Shown here: one piece after another, positions 35,524 through 47,530 of the stretch | How the letters are laid out: each line of letters opens with the position of its first letter | How positions within the stretch are numbered: position 1 is the first letter of the stretch | From: Paramarasmius palmivorus | Taxonomy: Eukaryota; Basidiomycota; Agaricomycetes; Agaricales; Marasmiaceae | Direction: 5' to 3' | Length of the DNA stretch: 64,000 bases | Assembly: GCA_037176845.1 (NCBI GenBank) | Contig: JAYKXP010000115.1 | Span: 1-64,000, forward strand | Translations under genes and position numbers: made by a program | The notes under the pieces: generated by a model | What the model was told of the DNA's origin: nothing | Seen by the model: only the letters and a program-made list of their open reading frames with translations | Database searches by the model: none

Positions 35524-38500
35524 ATGGGTAAAGGCCCCAAACGCATTGTTCCAAAGAAAACCTCCATTCTTGCGCAGGCAGCTCTTCAATCTCGCGAGAC
35601 TCGTTCGACTACTACCTATATTACTACGGGTGCTCAAAGCTCCGCTGTACATACAAGAGTTGAGATAGAGGATCCAACGCGGCTCAAGCGTCCCAATTCG
35701 ATACCTAATGAAGAAGGCAGCCAGAAGAAGCGACAAAGAAAACGAGATTATACGTCGCAGGTATGTTAACCATAGTATCATGCTCGAATACCAGTTGACT
35801 GGATCATTGCAGGCTGCGTCTCGCTTCCTCCAACGTTTTACGGAGGCAGATACAATGAATGTTCTTTGCAAGTGTGTCCTTGCCAAGGAGGCCGACCCAC
35901 TCACGCTCCAGCCTTGCCCTTGTGACGTGGCGGGTGCGAAGCGGACAGTTCGTTGTATGGACTGCAGATTTTCTGCCCCCACATGTCCATCATGTTTTAT
36001 AAACACCCATATCTCCTCTCCTTTTCACTGGGTCGAAAGTTGGAACGGCCAATTTTTCGAGCGTCGTTCCATTACGGACCTTGGTCACACCATTACTCTG
36101 GGGCATAACGGCGGCCATTGTCCAGCTGTTGACCATTCTGCTACCAAACCAACACCCTTCACTGTCGTAGACTGCAACGGTCTTCACAAAGTCACACTTA
36201 TATTCTGTTCTTGTCCCCATTCCGGCTCGCGGTTCGAGCAACTGCTTCTAGCAAGGATTTTCCCGGCCACAGTTGATGTTCCTGAGACAGGATTCACGTT
36301 CGAGTGCCTCCAAGACTTCCATATTCAAACTCTGGTGTCCAAGAAATCGGCCTATGATCATCTCATGTCCCTTCGCATGAAAACCGATAATGCGTTTCCG
36401 GAAAAGGTTTCGGTGAGATATCATATCAAAAGTAGTATTCACATGCTAACGACAATCTAGAACCCAATGCAAGATTTTCTTCGAGTCTCACGTATCTGGC
36501 GAAACCTGCTTGCCAATAAGCGTGCAGGACAATGGCACGATATTGACCAGGGCGGTAAAGACGGTCTATCCGGAAGTTTCCCTTACCGCCAGTCGGGTCG
36601 TATCGTTGTACCCTGCATGGTCTGCCCAGAGCCAGGATTCAATGTTTCTGAGGCATGGGATGAGGCCGACTCGGAGGCGGTCAATAATGAATTTATGTGA
36701 GGTTGTTCCTGTGTCTGTGTGGTCTGTGCTAATATTTGGTAGCCATTTGGCGACGATGTTTCTTTCTGCGGATGGTCATTTTGGGCTTCAGCGCAAAGAC
36801 AAGTTCGACGATCTGGATGATGTTTCCATGTGTGAAGGACAGGGGATTTTTCCAAGGACGAAGTGGTTCACGGAATTCATGGAACGACATCAAAAGAACT
36901 CTAAACAGGTTAGTGTGACTTTGCATTAAGACCTTTCACCCTTCTGATGACAATAGAAATCGAACTGCGCAAGTTTTCGGGTAATGGAGATGCAAAATAA
37001 ACTCAAGTTCAAGGGCAGTGTAGTCACGGGTGTAGTTGCAATCCAGTGTGCACGACATGGTACCTTTATATCAGCCGTGGATATGTCGGCAGGTGAAAGG
37101 TAAGCCCAGTCACTAAGTGTTCAACTCTAGCTAACGTTCACTCACCAGCTTCATACATGGGGACGTGGCTATGTATCTGGCCATGCAAGTTCACCTCATC
37201 AACTTGCTTCGTCGAAGCCGGTTCTTCAGACGTGTCGTTCAGATATATGACGTAGCATGTCAGTTCTCCATTCACTTTCCGAAACGCATCGAGTCATATG
37301 GTTGGGAGCTGGGTGATGTCGTAGAGTTTATTATCTTCCTTGTTCCAAAGATGCATCTCGATGGCCATATATCGGATTGCAAGTACCGGTACTCGTTGAA
37401 TTACGAGCATGGTGTAGGGCACACTCACGGAGAGTTGATTGAGACCTCTTGGGGCGAGAACAAGCAAGTCGGCAGAAGCACTCGGGAGATGAATCATGGT
37501 CACCGTCATGACGTGTTGACGGACTTTTGGAATTTTTGGAATTGGATGAAGATGGTTAGAATGTGTACGCCTTCCACCACATTTTTTGAAACCACTGCTC
37601 ACCTTGCCATCAGGTCCCATGTTATTCAAAGGATTGAAGAATGCCCGAGCTATGATGTGCAAGAAGCTTGAATACTTCACGTGTCTGAGCACTGAGGCTG
37701 GGGAGGCACGTGTTACAGCTTGGTCTAAACTCTCGACCAAAGCTTATGTCGATCCGAAAACCAGCAAGTTGAAGAGCGTGTATCGCTTTGATCATGATGC
37801 TCGTAAGTATTATCACCCTTCGTGCATTTATTTGTCTAATATGTCGCAGTTCCTTCTCAAGAATCAATGCTTCATGCGTTATTAAATGGGTTTGTTGCCC
37901 GAGAAGCTGCTGCGGATGCGCAGATTACTGCTCCACGTGCAAAGTTCATTAATCAAGGCCTCAAGATTGAACAAACTCAGTATGTTGTTTTCCACCGTTG
38001 TTTTTGTTTCTGCAATTGATGAACTTTCTAGACGTGAGTTGAAAGCCCTGATTGCGGAAGCAACTGCCTCACCTGCAGACGTCATTAAGCAACGTTCATC
38101 TCTCCGAGCTCAGATACGCAAGTGGCGAGAGCAGCAACAGAAGTTCATGCCAGCCGTCAGCGCGCTCGTGGAAGCTCTCCGTACGGCTGCAACACTGGAG
38201 ACCGAGGAACTCTACCTCCCCTCATCCTTCCCCTCTGATTCACAATATGCGGATTCTGGCCTATGTCTTATAGAGACCAAGCTCTGGCGAGGTCAAGCCT
38301 ATGACGCCATCCGTGATCTCAAGCACGTCCTGAGGCACAGTGATGCCCTATCCCGCCACAAGCGCAAATATTCAAGAGGAGTTACCATGAATCTACGGTC
38401 CACAAAGTTCATATGTGAGGTGTCTTCAAAGAAGAACGATTGGATTCAGAAATATGCTCAAGCTCGGATATGTCTTATTCGTCTCGGGAACACATCTGGC

Positions 38501-39071
38501 GAGGCAGATAGTGAATTTCCAGAGCTCCAAGACCAAGATATGATACGACCCAATGTTGGAATGGATGCTGCACTTGGAGAGGGATCAAAGACTGTTGGGT
38601 GGATTTGGACCAAAGAGATCCTTGCTGCGACAAGTCTGCAGGGTAGTGATGTTGAACAATGTAAGTTTTCAACCTCCTATGCGACCAACTGCTTGTACTC
38701 ACCTGGCTTCCTTAGTGGACTCAGTTCCATGGTTCCGCACAAGGGCAGACCTCCATCGTTGGATCGAAGAAATTGAACTGCTGGAAGAGGAATTTCGTCG
38801 ACTTGTTCGTGCTTCTGAGAAGATGTGTGAAACATGGCGACGACTGGGTTCCTCTGGTCCCGATGTGGCGCACAGAGCCTATGCCTTCCAAAAAGCTTCG
38901 ATGTTCAGCAATATGGCCAACGAAGCGCGAACTAAGCTGGAGGAGGCTGGTGGAGGTTGGCCGGGAGAGGGGGAATCACTGACGGATTATCTTCGTAAGC
39001 GCCGCCCGCAAGTCGGGATCAACGTTGAGCCGTCTGAGCTATCCAGTTCAGAGTCGGAGCGTGACTGGTAA
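35524..39071 (+). CDS. KDZ (Kyakuja-Dileera-Zisupton) transposase with CxC2-like cysteine cluster (1033 aa)
   Basis: Ten exons (35524-35760, 35813-36412, 36461-36696, 36743-36908, 36957-37099, 37149-37564, 37614-37802, 37850-37979, 38032-38660, 38716-39071) total 3102 bp with no stop. Exon 2 encodes the cysteine cluster (PCPCD, RCMDC, CPSCF, then the conserved GHNGGHCP) found before the transposase domain in fungal KDZ proteins. Catalytic landmarks follow: SADGHFGLQRK (first Asp), QCARHGTF, YDVACQFSIHF (second Asp), PKMHLDGHISDC, and GHTHGELIETSWGE (Glu). Downstream GPM/CPMLFKGLKNARAM and a helical C-terminus match the family. All expected acidic residues are present, so the enzyme may be active in cut-and-paste DNA transposition in the nucleus. 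Start ATG lies just after the hairpin array. Confidence 0.92.
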
Positions 39072-39340
39072 GAGGCACTCAATCCCATTTTAACTGTTTC
39101 TAACGGTGTTCAAATTAGATATCAAACTCATTTGCGCTGTTGAACCCTTTTCAACGGTGTTTATGTTTGGTTTTCAGGTCGTCATGACTCTGTTTAAACT
39201 GCGTTTAAATGGTGTTCACGTGATTCGTCTTGGTGTTAGAGTGGTCTCGTTTTAAATTGCGTTTAAACGGCATTTAAAATGGCCTTGTGTTCAATGCCTT
39301 GTCTCTCACTGCTGGCGTTTCAATGTGTTTTCCGCATAGT
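39072..39340. repeat. Right subterminal TTTAAA motif cluster
   Basis: Between the transposase stop and the right inverted repeat, GTTTAAACTGCGTTTAAATG and CGTTTTAAATTGCGTTTAAACG, followed by GGCATTTAAAATGG, repeat the subterminal motif at 39193-39286. GTGTTCA-type and CAACGGTGTT sequences also recur. This mirrors the left end. Confidence 0.6.
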
Positions 39341-39447
39341 GTACTCTGTTTAAATGGCATTTAAATGATTCATGTACGTATATCTACCTGTAAGGTGTTT
39401 TAAACACCTGAGACGTCCGCGACGTCAATATTTAAATGTTTGGCATT
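39341..39447 (-). repeat. Terminal inverted repeat, right (107 bp)
   Basis: Reverse complement of 26452-26558 with two mismatches, one at each of two neighbouring TTTAAAT-flanking positions. Confidence 0.95.
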
Positions 39448-39456
39448 AGATCCCTG

Positions 39457-39465
39457 GAGCTGCCT
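39457..39465. repeat. Target-site duplication, right (GAGCTGCCT)
   Basis: Second copy of the 9-bp duplication. It lies 9 bp outside the last base of the matching inverted repeat. Confidence 0.85.
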
Positions 39466-39820
39466 CTGTTCAGAGGGAATCACATAGTCGTCATGACTCG
39501 GAGAATGATAGTTAACCTCATCCAAGACATGCATAAGTGGTTGTGTGGAGTCTCTGAGCTGACGATCGATGATTTTACGCTGGTGAGTGGCTGACCGTTC
39601 GTGTTCTTTGCAGCGTCGAATTTCGCGTGTGGGACGATCTGTTTCGTGCTCGCATGCGCGACAGCGAGCGTACACTTGGCTACCATCCCTGTAGACTGCC
39701 CAAACTAAAGTAATTGAGAGGTTAATAAGGATTGTTGGACCCAAAAGACGTCCTGTCATACCTCAGGAGTCAAGGCCATACTGTGCTGCAGTCAATGACG
39801 CGCCAGAGTTCATGGTGGTT
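39466..39820 (-). pseudogene. Transposase-like gene, 5' part with zinc-finger-like motif, cut off by the KDZ insertion
   Basis: The minus-strand exon from about 39704 to the insertion encodes a C-x2-C and H-x5-H pattern (CRACEHETD ... CKEHERSATH) and then HDDYVIPSEQRQL, where the KDZ element interrupts it. This N-terminal finger is typical of the same family as the 21912-26435 half. A splice acceptor lies at 39705-39706 with a candidate donor near 39760. The only nearby ATG exon either leaves the frame or meets a TGA, so the true 5' end is lost or not found. Confidence 0.65.
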
Positions 39821-40081
39821 TGGTAGTGTGATTTGTTCTTCACGTGAGTCGTGATATCCAGCCAGAATTTACAGATTGTTCAAAAAAGATATAATTGCCG
39901 TGAGGATACATAGCTGAGGTATAGAACGGGCAAAGTGAGGTATATATGTCGTGAGGGTAATGGTTTAACCTGAGGTGAACGTGATGACGCAGTCCTTACG
40001 ACAAACTCACACGGGTGATCCTGGGGTCATGTTGAACCTCTGGCCGTGTACCACCACATCGTCGGCGAGGAACGATACACT
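39821..40081. other. Non-coding interval
   Basis: No supported gene or repeat beyond isolated short open frames. Confidence 0.5.
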
Positions 40082-40306
40082 CCGTAAATGGAAAATATTC
40101 CGCTCGAAGGAATGACGGAGAGACACAAAATATTTCAACCAAGAACTCAGTTTGCTGTTGATGATCCATTCTTCAACTGGGAGAATTTCTTTATTAGGCA
40201 GGTTCGCTGAGAAGAATCCTGGTGTATCACACCTCTTTTCAGCGATTGACTGATATATGCCATATCCGCATCCAATTCCTCCGAGCGGAATATTTTCCAT
40301 TTACGG
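40082..40306. repeat. 225-bp fold-back, candidate MITE
   Basis: A perfect 25-bp inverted repeat pairs 40082-40106 with 40282-40306 (each ending in CCGTAAATGG outward). The 175-bp interior has no convincing frame. No clear target duplication is visible in the immediate flanks, so a transposon origin is inferred from shape alone. Confidence 0.5.
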
Positions 40307-40439
40307 TGTGATAGGTAGGTTTTTTCTTTCCCCATTTTCCTTCTACAACTAACATTTATTTCTTTAGATCTATATAAATATGTACATCTGCCGTTTCTTA
40401 ATCTGGCTGTGTACGCTCTAGTTCTGGAGCAGCGTCTTT

Positions 40440-42560
40440 ATATGTATTGCTTACGCCTCACATATCGAGGCCAACAACATTCGCAGAACGCGTTCGCGAG
40501 AAAGTGTCATGCGTGCTAGTTAAGGAGGAATGGCAAGAATATATTCACGGACAATATTACACAGGTAAATGAAGTCAACGAGAGAATCCTCTGCATTGCG
40601 GTTTAATCACGGAAGCATGCTACATACCTTCTAAAGCGGAAATTAAAAGGAATTCACGCATCTTGCACGCATCCGCCTCGTGTTTGGTCTTCTGATACCG
40701 AGATGTATAGCGTACACGAGGTGATAGAAGGATTCGATTGATGTACCTGAAGTAAAGATGTGTTAGAACATTATTCTCCAATGCAATGTGAAAGACGTAC
40801 CTCAACGACTTCTCTTAGAGAAGGATATTTGTCCCTCAGGACGTATCAGCATGAACAGCGGTGTCCTGGTAAAGATGAACGTTGACTCTCGTTGAGCCTA
40901 CGAGAAGGCAAGATCAACGCAACGGTGCCTCCGTGTATCGATACACAAGGTACTGTAGCGACGAGTTTCAGGGATATGCAGTCGAGTTGAGAATCGATCG
41001 ATAAAAAGGGGCTGGGTTTTAGTGTCAGAACTTTTGAACTTTTGTTATCGCGCACAGCGAGGCAGAACGCTTGCCTGAGACGACAGGTCAGACACCGAAA
41101 TTTTGTTGAGGTATATGGAGACTTCTGAAGCAAATGAATTTGTCTTAGGTAGCGATATGGGGTAATCGAATGCTAGAATAATCGTTAGCTCAAGCTCGTC
41201 ACTTAGGAATCTAAGAATACACACAGATTCACGACTACCCGAATGGTCGTCACATAGGGAAATCCATTCGGCATACACTAGAGACGCCATTTCCTAGCCT
41301 CATAGCAGACTTGAGAACACCTAGGAAGCACTTGATGTCAGAGAAATCGCTCGTACAATAAAATCGACATACCTTCTCCTCGAAGGTCAGGCTACGGAGG
41401 CGCTGGCGTTGACGATGGTAGCTGAGGTAGCCCTAGAACTTGGGGAATGCGATCCTCAATATGCAATGCTGCTTTTGTGGGCTGCCCGCGGCGTGCCGGA
41501 TATCGAGAACGTATCAAACCAAGGTGTAGGCTGAAGGTAAGGGCGGCAGGAGTGATATAGGCGGGGTGGCGGGGTGTTGAGCATGAGCGGTGAAGAATCT
41601 AGGGAGGTGTTAAGGCATGTTTGGAGTAAGAAAACAAAGGTGAAATATGGATACCTTTCGGGTTGGCATCGTTTGTGATGGATAAGCTAGAACCTATCAC
41701 TACCTGCAGGTTAGAAAGAGTTAGAAGGCGAGGGATATAAGAGATGCAGGTATATGCTCACGAATTTAGCTTTCTCGAGTTCCGAGCCATCGTCTCCACG
41801 AATAAAGGGTTGGTAAGTGTGTTTTGAACCATAGACTCGGAACAATGAGCAGCTTCACATCATCCGAGAGCGCCGAACAGGGTGTTTTCTTGCCGCGTTA
41901 GATGTTCTTGAATTGTACGTTGTGTCTTCCTAGGTGACTTTGGCAAGGTAGCGAGAGGAAGCAATAAAATTGGATGTCGCGTGCGGGGTCAGGTACGGGT
42001 TCGCAAGGTCAATCTGTGTTGAACATAGAGGCAGACGTTCTGCGGAGAACGTTACAACAATGGATAAAAAATATAACCGAAAAAATACGCACCTTTGAAG
42101 CTTCAGACTTCATTGATAGTATCCCATCCACTACCGCCGCCAACGTTGCGCTACGGCTACCACTTCTGCCATGAAACCTTAGGCTTTGAATAGGCTAGAA
42201 ACGGCAGAATTCCCTAGGTGAATGGGCTCAAAGGCTTGGCGAGTTCAACCGCTAGCAATATCCTCTGTGGCAATCATTATGTCGTCCATGGATGAATCAG
42301 AATATCAATTCCAGAGATGTGGTGGATGTAGTATGATCATCGGATCTGTGATTGCAGATGCTTAGGTAGATGGGAGGATGCAAGCTAAATGACTTACGGA
42401 CGAGCTTGCAAGGATACGAGGAGGATATAAAATCCAAGTGGAGCGATGTGGAAAGAGAACGGGAAAACCGCGTGGTTTGGCAAGAAAATTTCGTCTCGAT
42501 AAGCGCTCGAGTCGAACCAGTTCATCCATCCACACCCAACGATTCCATTCCGCCTCATGT
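40440..42560. repeat. Degenerate dispersed duplication, copy 1
   Basis: Collinear with 45450-47530 at an offset of about 5.0 kb. Clear anchors are 40458-40520 with 45465-45530, 41375-41408 with 46400-46433 (TACCTTCTCCTCGAAGGTCA in both), and 42370-42520 with 47372-47525. Introns and exon-like pieces survive on the minus strand but stops interrupt every frame. Confidence 0.65.
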
Positions 42561-45361
42561 CCTTATCGAACGCGGTCATACGGCGGAACGAGACTCGAGA
42601 GGGCGAAGCAGATACGGCTCGGCGCTGATGTTCCTACAAGCAGCTGTCAGTGTATAGAGAAATCAAATCTACCATGTCATTACCGGCATCAAGAACAGCG
42701 ATGAGAGGATTCAATGCGTTCCCTCGTGATGTAACGTATCGCACGTGTTGCGGGCCTCGAGGCGAAGAGAAGTTGGACGTGATTTCGGGATTTGGGTGGC
42801 GCAAGACTCTCGAGGAACGAGGACGTCTTGATGTATTGGGGTATCTGACACGTTCACGGAAGGACAAAGCCTAGAGTCGTCAATTTTCCACTCCCCGGAG
42901 GCTAGAGAACGCAGTCACCTTCGACTTCCGAAATTCAATATTCAATACCCAAATACGTCCGGGATAGATGTAGCGTGACTTTGCCACATCTGGAACCTGA
43001 TATTTCTCAAATAGTTCGGCCCTTTCTATATAGTCTGGATAGAGCGATAGTCTGGATAGTGCCTCATGCCAGGTACAAGAGAGAGGAACCTAAAGCCCGA
43101 TTAGTCTCCGTTTAATCGATCCGAACGCGAGGTTGACATGCCTTCTTGATGGTCAGCAGAGCGATCGGTTTCTGGAATCCTAGCTGTGGTGCTCGTGAAA
43201 ATGTTGGAGCGCAACGATGAATGTAAAGGGCTGCCTTTGAGTGGTATCTGCTGGTCATGGGACGTTGGGAAGGTGTCGAAATGGGAGGTAGGTCGAAGGT
43301 GCGGGTCGTGGGGATGGTGGGGTGAACGTGTTTGGGTTGTCTGCGAAGAACGAGATAGGTTGATAGAATAAGATGACCATGGAGAAAACGGGGATTAGGG
43401 AACGAATACCTTCACGCAGCGTGTGCTTATGGACACGTAGGATCTGGCACAATACCTCGATATCTGAGGGGAGAAAGATTAACCACGGGCGACACAAGAT
43501 GGAAATGGGTTACAAGCCGACGAGCCTTACTGTATAATACATCCAGGTCTTCGTCTATGCCGGTGGTGATATAGTGATAGATCGAGGGACTGGCGGAGTA
43601 ATGAAACGTTCAGCGGGTTTGAAAAAGAGATCTAGAGCTGATGCACCAACCAAGAAATAGTCAGTATTAGAGATTAAGGATTCGAAAGTGCTTACCGCTC
43701 CGTTGAGTGCGTCCGCTGGCACTGAGCTGAGTGGACTTTGTTCGTGCGATAAAGGGCAATATTACGATATCTTCCACGGAAGGACTTAGTTAGGATAACC
43801 AAATAAGGGAGGGATTGTGCATTTCTAGGCGTATAGGGAGATCTAGGCTAAATGAGTTGATCGTCGCGCATGCCATGTTATAGAGGTGGTGTTTTGGGGA
43901 CAGTGAAAGAGAAGCAGTTTGCTAGGTTTACCGTTTATGTAAGGTCAGTTATGTCTCGATCGCGGAAGTGTAATATGATACTTACCTGGAGACAGCAAGA
44001 ACTGCAAGACTCAGTCGGCGGAAGTAAATGGTGATGGTTCGATTTCAAGGAAACCCGAGAACACGTGATCGACTCGGATGGCGTCATTTTCGTGGTCCAT
44101 CCAAAAAAAAATGTATTCTTCTTTGCTTTCCTATGATGTTCATGTCGCCATCCTCCGCCTTTGCGCTCATACCTTGAGCTCTCAAACACTCTGTAGCCAA
44201 GCCCTGGGATCAGTGTAACTTCAAATTCGCAGTATTTTCATAATGCTGGCTTTTGTACGCTCAAATCTCATACAGTATGGTATAGAAAACATCCTCGATG
44301 CGGACAGGAGCTAATGCTATAGATTGCGCTTGTCATCTAGAGTATCAAAGGTGGAGAGTCCGAACGACTTCATAAGAAAGTAATAGATGTCGTCCTTGGT
44401 CTCAGAGCTTGTACTTATGGTCAAGAGGAAAGTGATGGGTGTCCAGAGAGACAGAGAAATATATCTTGCTCTGGACGACTTGCAAGAAGAAGCCGCAGGA
44501 ACGGAAGTCCCTTGAATTTGTTCTGTGAAAACAACTCCAAGAGCTGACCACGGAACTTCGTTTCAGCTTTGTCCTCGTCCATTCCATCCACAAGAACGAC
44601 AATGTAACCTTCTTCGTCAAGTTATCCCTTCCAGCCTTGGAGAGGATTGATAAGAAGCTTTTGTAATTTCCTAGACAAATTGGTGTTTTGAGCAATTTGA
44701 CGACCGCCTTTCATGACTTCCGCTATCGGCTATCGGAATCTATCGTTGAAGCCTGCCAAAAGGAAGGCAAGAGTATCAACTCCATCACACTGCTGTATTC
44801 CTTTCGATCAAAGCGGCCAATCGACTATTAGAGCCTATTTCGAATAAAGAGTTGTGAAGTGTTCCCATCAATGAGTGCTAGCTTTTACCGCTGGGATTGA
44901 CAGTGCGGCGTTACTACATTCACCCGGTAGCGAATCTCAATTTGTGACTCTCTCCTGCCATAGCCAACACTTTCTAATACGCCCAGTGACTCTCAGGCGC
45001 GTATTGCTCGTCTATCTTGAATTTTCAGCCTCAGCAAAGTATACATTCAAGGCACATGATGACTTTGAGTCTCGAAAACAGGACCAAGTTGCCTGGTCCC
45101 GCAATACTCGAGTATCGTCCCACCGGAACCACGGAAAAATCTTCGTCAGCACAAACCTCAGGTCTAGATATATCTGTTTAGCACGCTCAATACCCGTGTT
45201 TCCTTGCCGTCAAGCAGGATCATTTCTCGATCTTGCAGAGGCAGTATTGCACTCGATAGTCGCCCATCTGGGGCTCGCGATGTACGTGTTTTCATTTTCG
45301 GAATTCATATTGTATTCATTGCGTCGGTGGATGCCATGTAACAGAAGACGATATTTATAGA
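42561..45361. other. Spacer between the two 40-48 kb duplicates; no supported gene
   Basis: Short frames occur on both strands, including a 161-codon plus-strand frame at 44875-45360 with no recognisable feature. A minus-strand stretch near 42940-43050 reads YQVPDVAKSRYIYPGRIWVL, which may be a relic exon. Confidence 0.4.
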
Positions 45362-45784
45362 TTGAAATCATTATCGATTTGCTATTCGACAGGTACTCCC
45401 GGTGCGAAAACGGCAATATTTACTTGCTATTCAGAATATGCTCGTAAAGGCTCTAGTCGCCTTGTATATCGAGGTCAACGGTACTTGCCAAATGCGTTCG
45501 CGAGAAGGTATCAGATGTGTCAGTTGGTAAGGACTGCCAACCTTAACGATAGCCAGGATATATTCACGAGTATTATTGTACAGGTGAAAGGTTTGGCAAA
45601 AGAACGTACACTGCGAGAAGCATCTGCGAAAGTCATCTCAGCACTGCAGTGTAATCACCCAAACATGCTACATACCTTCGCTCGATCCTATACCGCAGTC
45701 AAGGTGGAAATTAAACGGAATCCATGTGTCAACCTCGTGTCTGGTCTTCTGATACCACTGAGGTGTATGGCTAACACGAGGTGA
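45362..45784 (+). pseudogene. Possible protein-kinase N-lobe relic
   Basis: A 140-codon frame contains GSSRLVYRGQRYLP and, later, LREASAKVISALQCNHPNML, the spacing and wording of a kinase N-lobe with a glycine-rich strand and an HPN motif after helix C. The catalytic lysine cannot be placed and no C-lobe follows. The equivalent part of the other copy (40440-40720) is broken by stops. Identification is tentative. Confidence 0.3.
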
Positions 45785-47530
45785 TACGACAGAAGGTAAG
45801 AGAAGGATTCGATCAATGTACCTGGAACTTTGTTGAGGATTCGTCATTCGTCAGATCGTTTCAATGCAGCGTGCAGCAACAGACATACCACAGTGACCAC
45901 TAGAGACCTTTATCCGAGCGACGGGACTTTTTGGCATGAAGAGTGGTGTTGAGAGTTCCGTGTGAAGGTCAACGTCCGTTGAGCATGCGAGAAGGTGAGC
46001 CAGCAGACTGGGAGTCTTCGGTACACTGTATCGATACACGTGGCTTTGGGAATCTTCCGTCGAGTTGAGAAATGTCCTTGGGGTGCAGATTATCGCGCAC
46101 CACGGGAACTTGCCTGAGACAATAGGTCGTATACCGAAGGAAAATCGAGACTTCTGAAGTGAACGAGTCGTTTAAAATATGGGTGTAAAGTACTGGAATT
46201 GCTAGGATAGTTGTTAGAGCAGGCTCGTCGCTTAGAACTCTAAGAATACGCTTACCTGTGTGGCCACCCCAAACGATCATCCGATAAGGAGATATGTCCG
46301 ACATACACCAGAAACCCCATTTCCCAACCTCATAGCAAGCTTGAAAACACCTAGAAAGAACTTAGCATCCAGGAAATCGCCCGTAAAATGAATTCGACAT
46401 ACCTTCTCCTCGAAGGTCAGCCTACGGAGGGAGGTAGTCAAGGTAGCCCTGAAACTCAGGGAACGTGATCTTCGATGTTTAAGGCTGCCTTTGCGGTCTA
46501 CCCGCTGGGTGCAGCATATCAGGAATGCATTAGGCAAGGCCGGTGGGAATGATATAGGCGGGGGGTGTTCGGGGGGTGTTGAGAACGAGCGATAAGTAAC
46601 CTGGGGGTGTATTATAGTGTATTTGGAGTGAAGAAATGGCGGTAAACGGTAAATATTTGAATACCTGCTGGGTTGGCACCACTCGTAGAACGTAGCATGT
46701 CGCTACCTGCGGGGTAGATTCAGAAAATGACGGATATGAAAGGGACAGGTACATGCCTACGAGTCTGGTTACCTCAAGCCCCAAGCCGTTGTTGCTGAGA
46801 GTCAAGGGTTGGTAGGTAGCTTTGGAGCCCATGGAACGATTAGCGGGGCATTAGGTCGGAGAGCACCGAGCAGGGCATTTGCGTGTAACAGTAGACGTAG
46901 AGTAGACGTAGTTGGACTGGATGCTGTAGCTTTCCAGGTGACGTTGTCAATGTAGCGGGAGGAAGCAGTAAAACTGCATGTCGCGGGCGGGGTCAGGTAA
47001 GAGTTCATAGGGCTGATCTGTGTTGAACATATAGGCAGACGTTTTGGGGAGGACACTACAACAGTAGATTGGGATCATAACCCAGAACCGTAGACAGAAA
47101 ATACGCACCTTCTCGAAGCAAGTCCAGAATTCATCGAGAGAATCCCCGTCCACTACCGCAGCCAACGTTGCGCTACCCCCTGCACACAAAACCTTCGTCT
47201 TTAAATGGGCCGAAAGAGGCTTGATTCCCCGGGCGAATAGTATCCAAGCTTCTTTGAGTTCAACGGCTAGCGATGTCCTCTGCGGGAGCGTCGACGGGTG
47301 AATCAGGGCAGCGATCCACGAGTTGTAGAGGATGTGGTAGAATGGGATCTGTAACTGTGCTAGGTTAGCTAGAGTGGAGGATACAAGCTAAATGACGGAC
47401 AAGGTTTCAAAAAAAACACGAAGAGCCTACAGAACCTAAGTGGAACGATGGTGAAGGTTGTGGAAAAGGAACGAGAAAACCACGTGGTTTGGCGAAAAGA
47501 AATTTGTCCCGATAAGCGCCCAAGTTCCGA
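45450..47530. repeat. Degenerate dispersed duplication, copy 2
   Basis: Partner of 40440-42560. Better preserved at its left end than copy 1. A minus-strand exon-intron-exon pattern is recognisable near 46380-46440 and 47040-47180 but does not form a full gene. Confidence 0.65.

Larger units (their letters stand above)
26445..39456. mobile_element. 13.0-kb KDZ DNA transposon, nested in a transposase gene
   Basis: The element is bounded by 107-bp terminal inverted repeats with two mismatches (26452-26558 and 39341-39447) and flanked by a 9-bp duplication. Removing the element and one copy of the duplication rejoins the minus-strand gene in frame, reading VIPSEQ-RQL-IDPGTIA across the junction, so the boundary assignment is strong. 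Between the duplication and the matching repeats there are 7 bp on the left and 9 bp on the right that do not pair. Cargo from left to right: an HMG-like accessory gene, an unknown gene, a cysteine-rich gene, a large accessory gene and the CxC2-KDZ transposase. The transposase is intact, so the element may be autonomous. Confidence 0.9.

Noticed and set aside
35120..35554. 144-codon minus-strand frame upstream of the transposase
   Set aside because: It overlaps the start of the transposase and the hairpin array antisense, and has no recognisable features.
26445..39456. Possible TET/JBP-type dioxygenase cargo in the KDZ element
   Set aside because: KDZ elements in some fungi are linked with TET/JBP genes, so I looked for the His-x-Asp and later His/Arg signature in all cargo frames. 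None of the readable exons shows it.
44875..45360. 161-codon plus-strand frame
   Set aside because: No motif, no splice structure and no conservation in the duplicate region; most likely chance.
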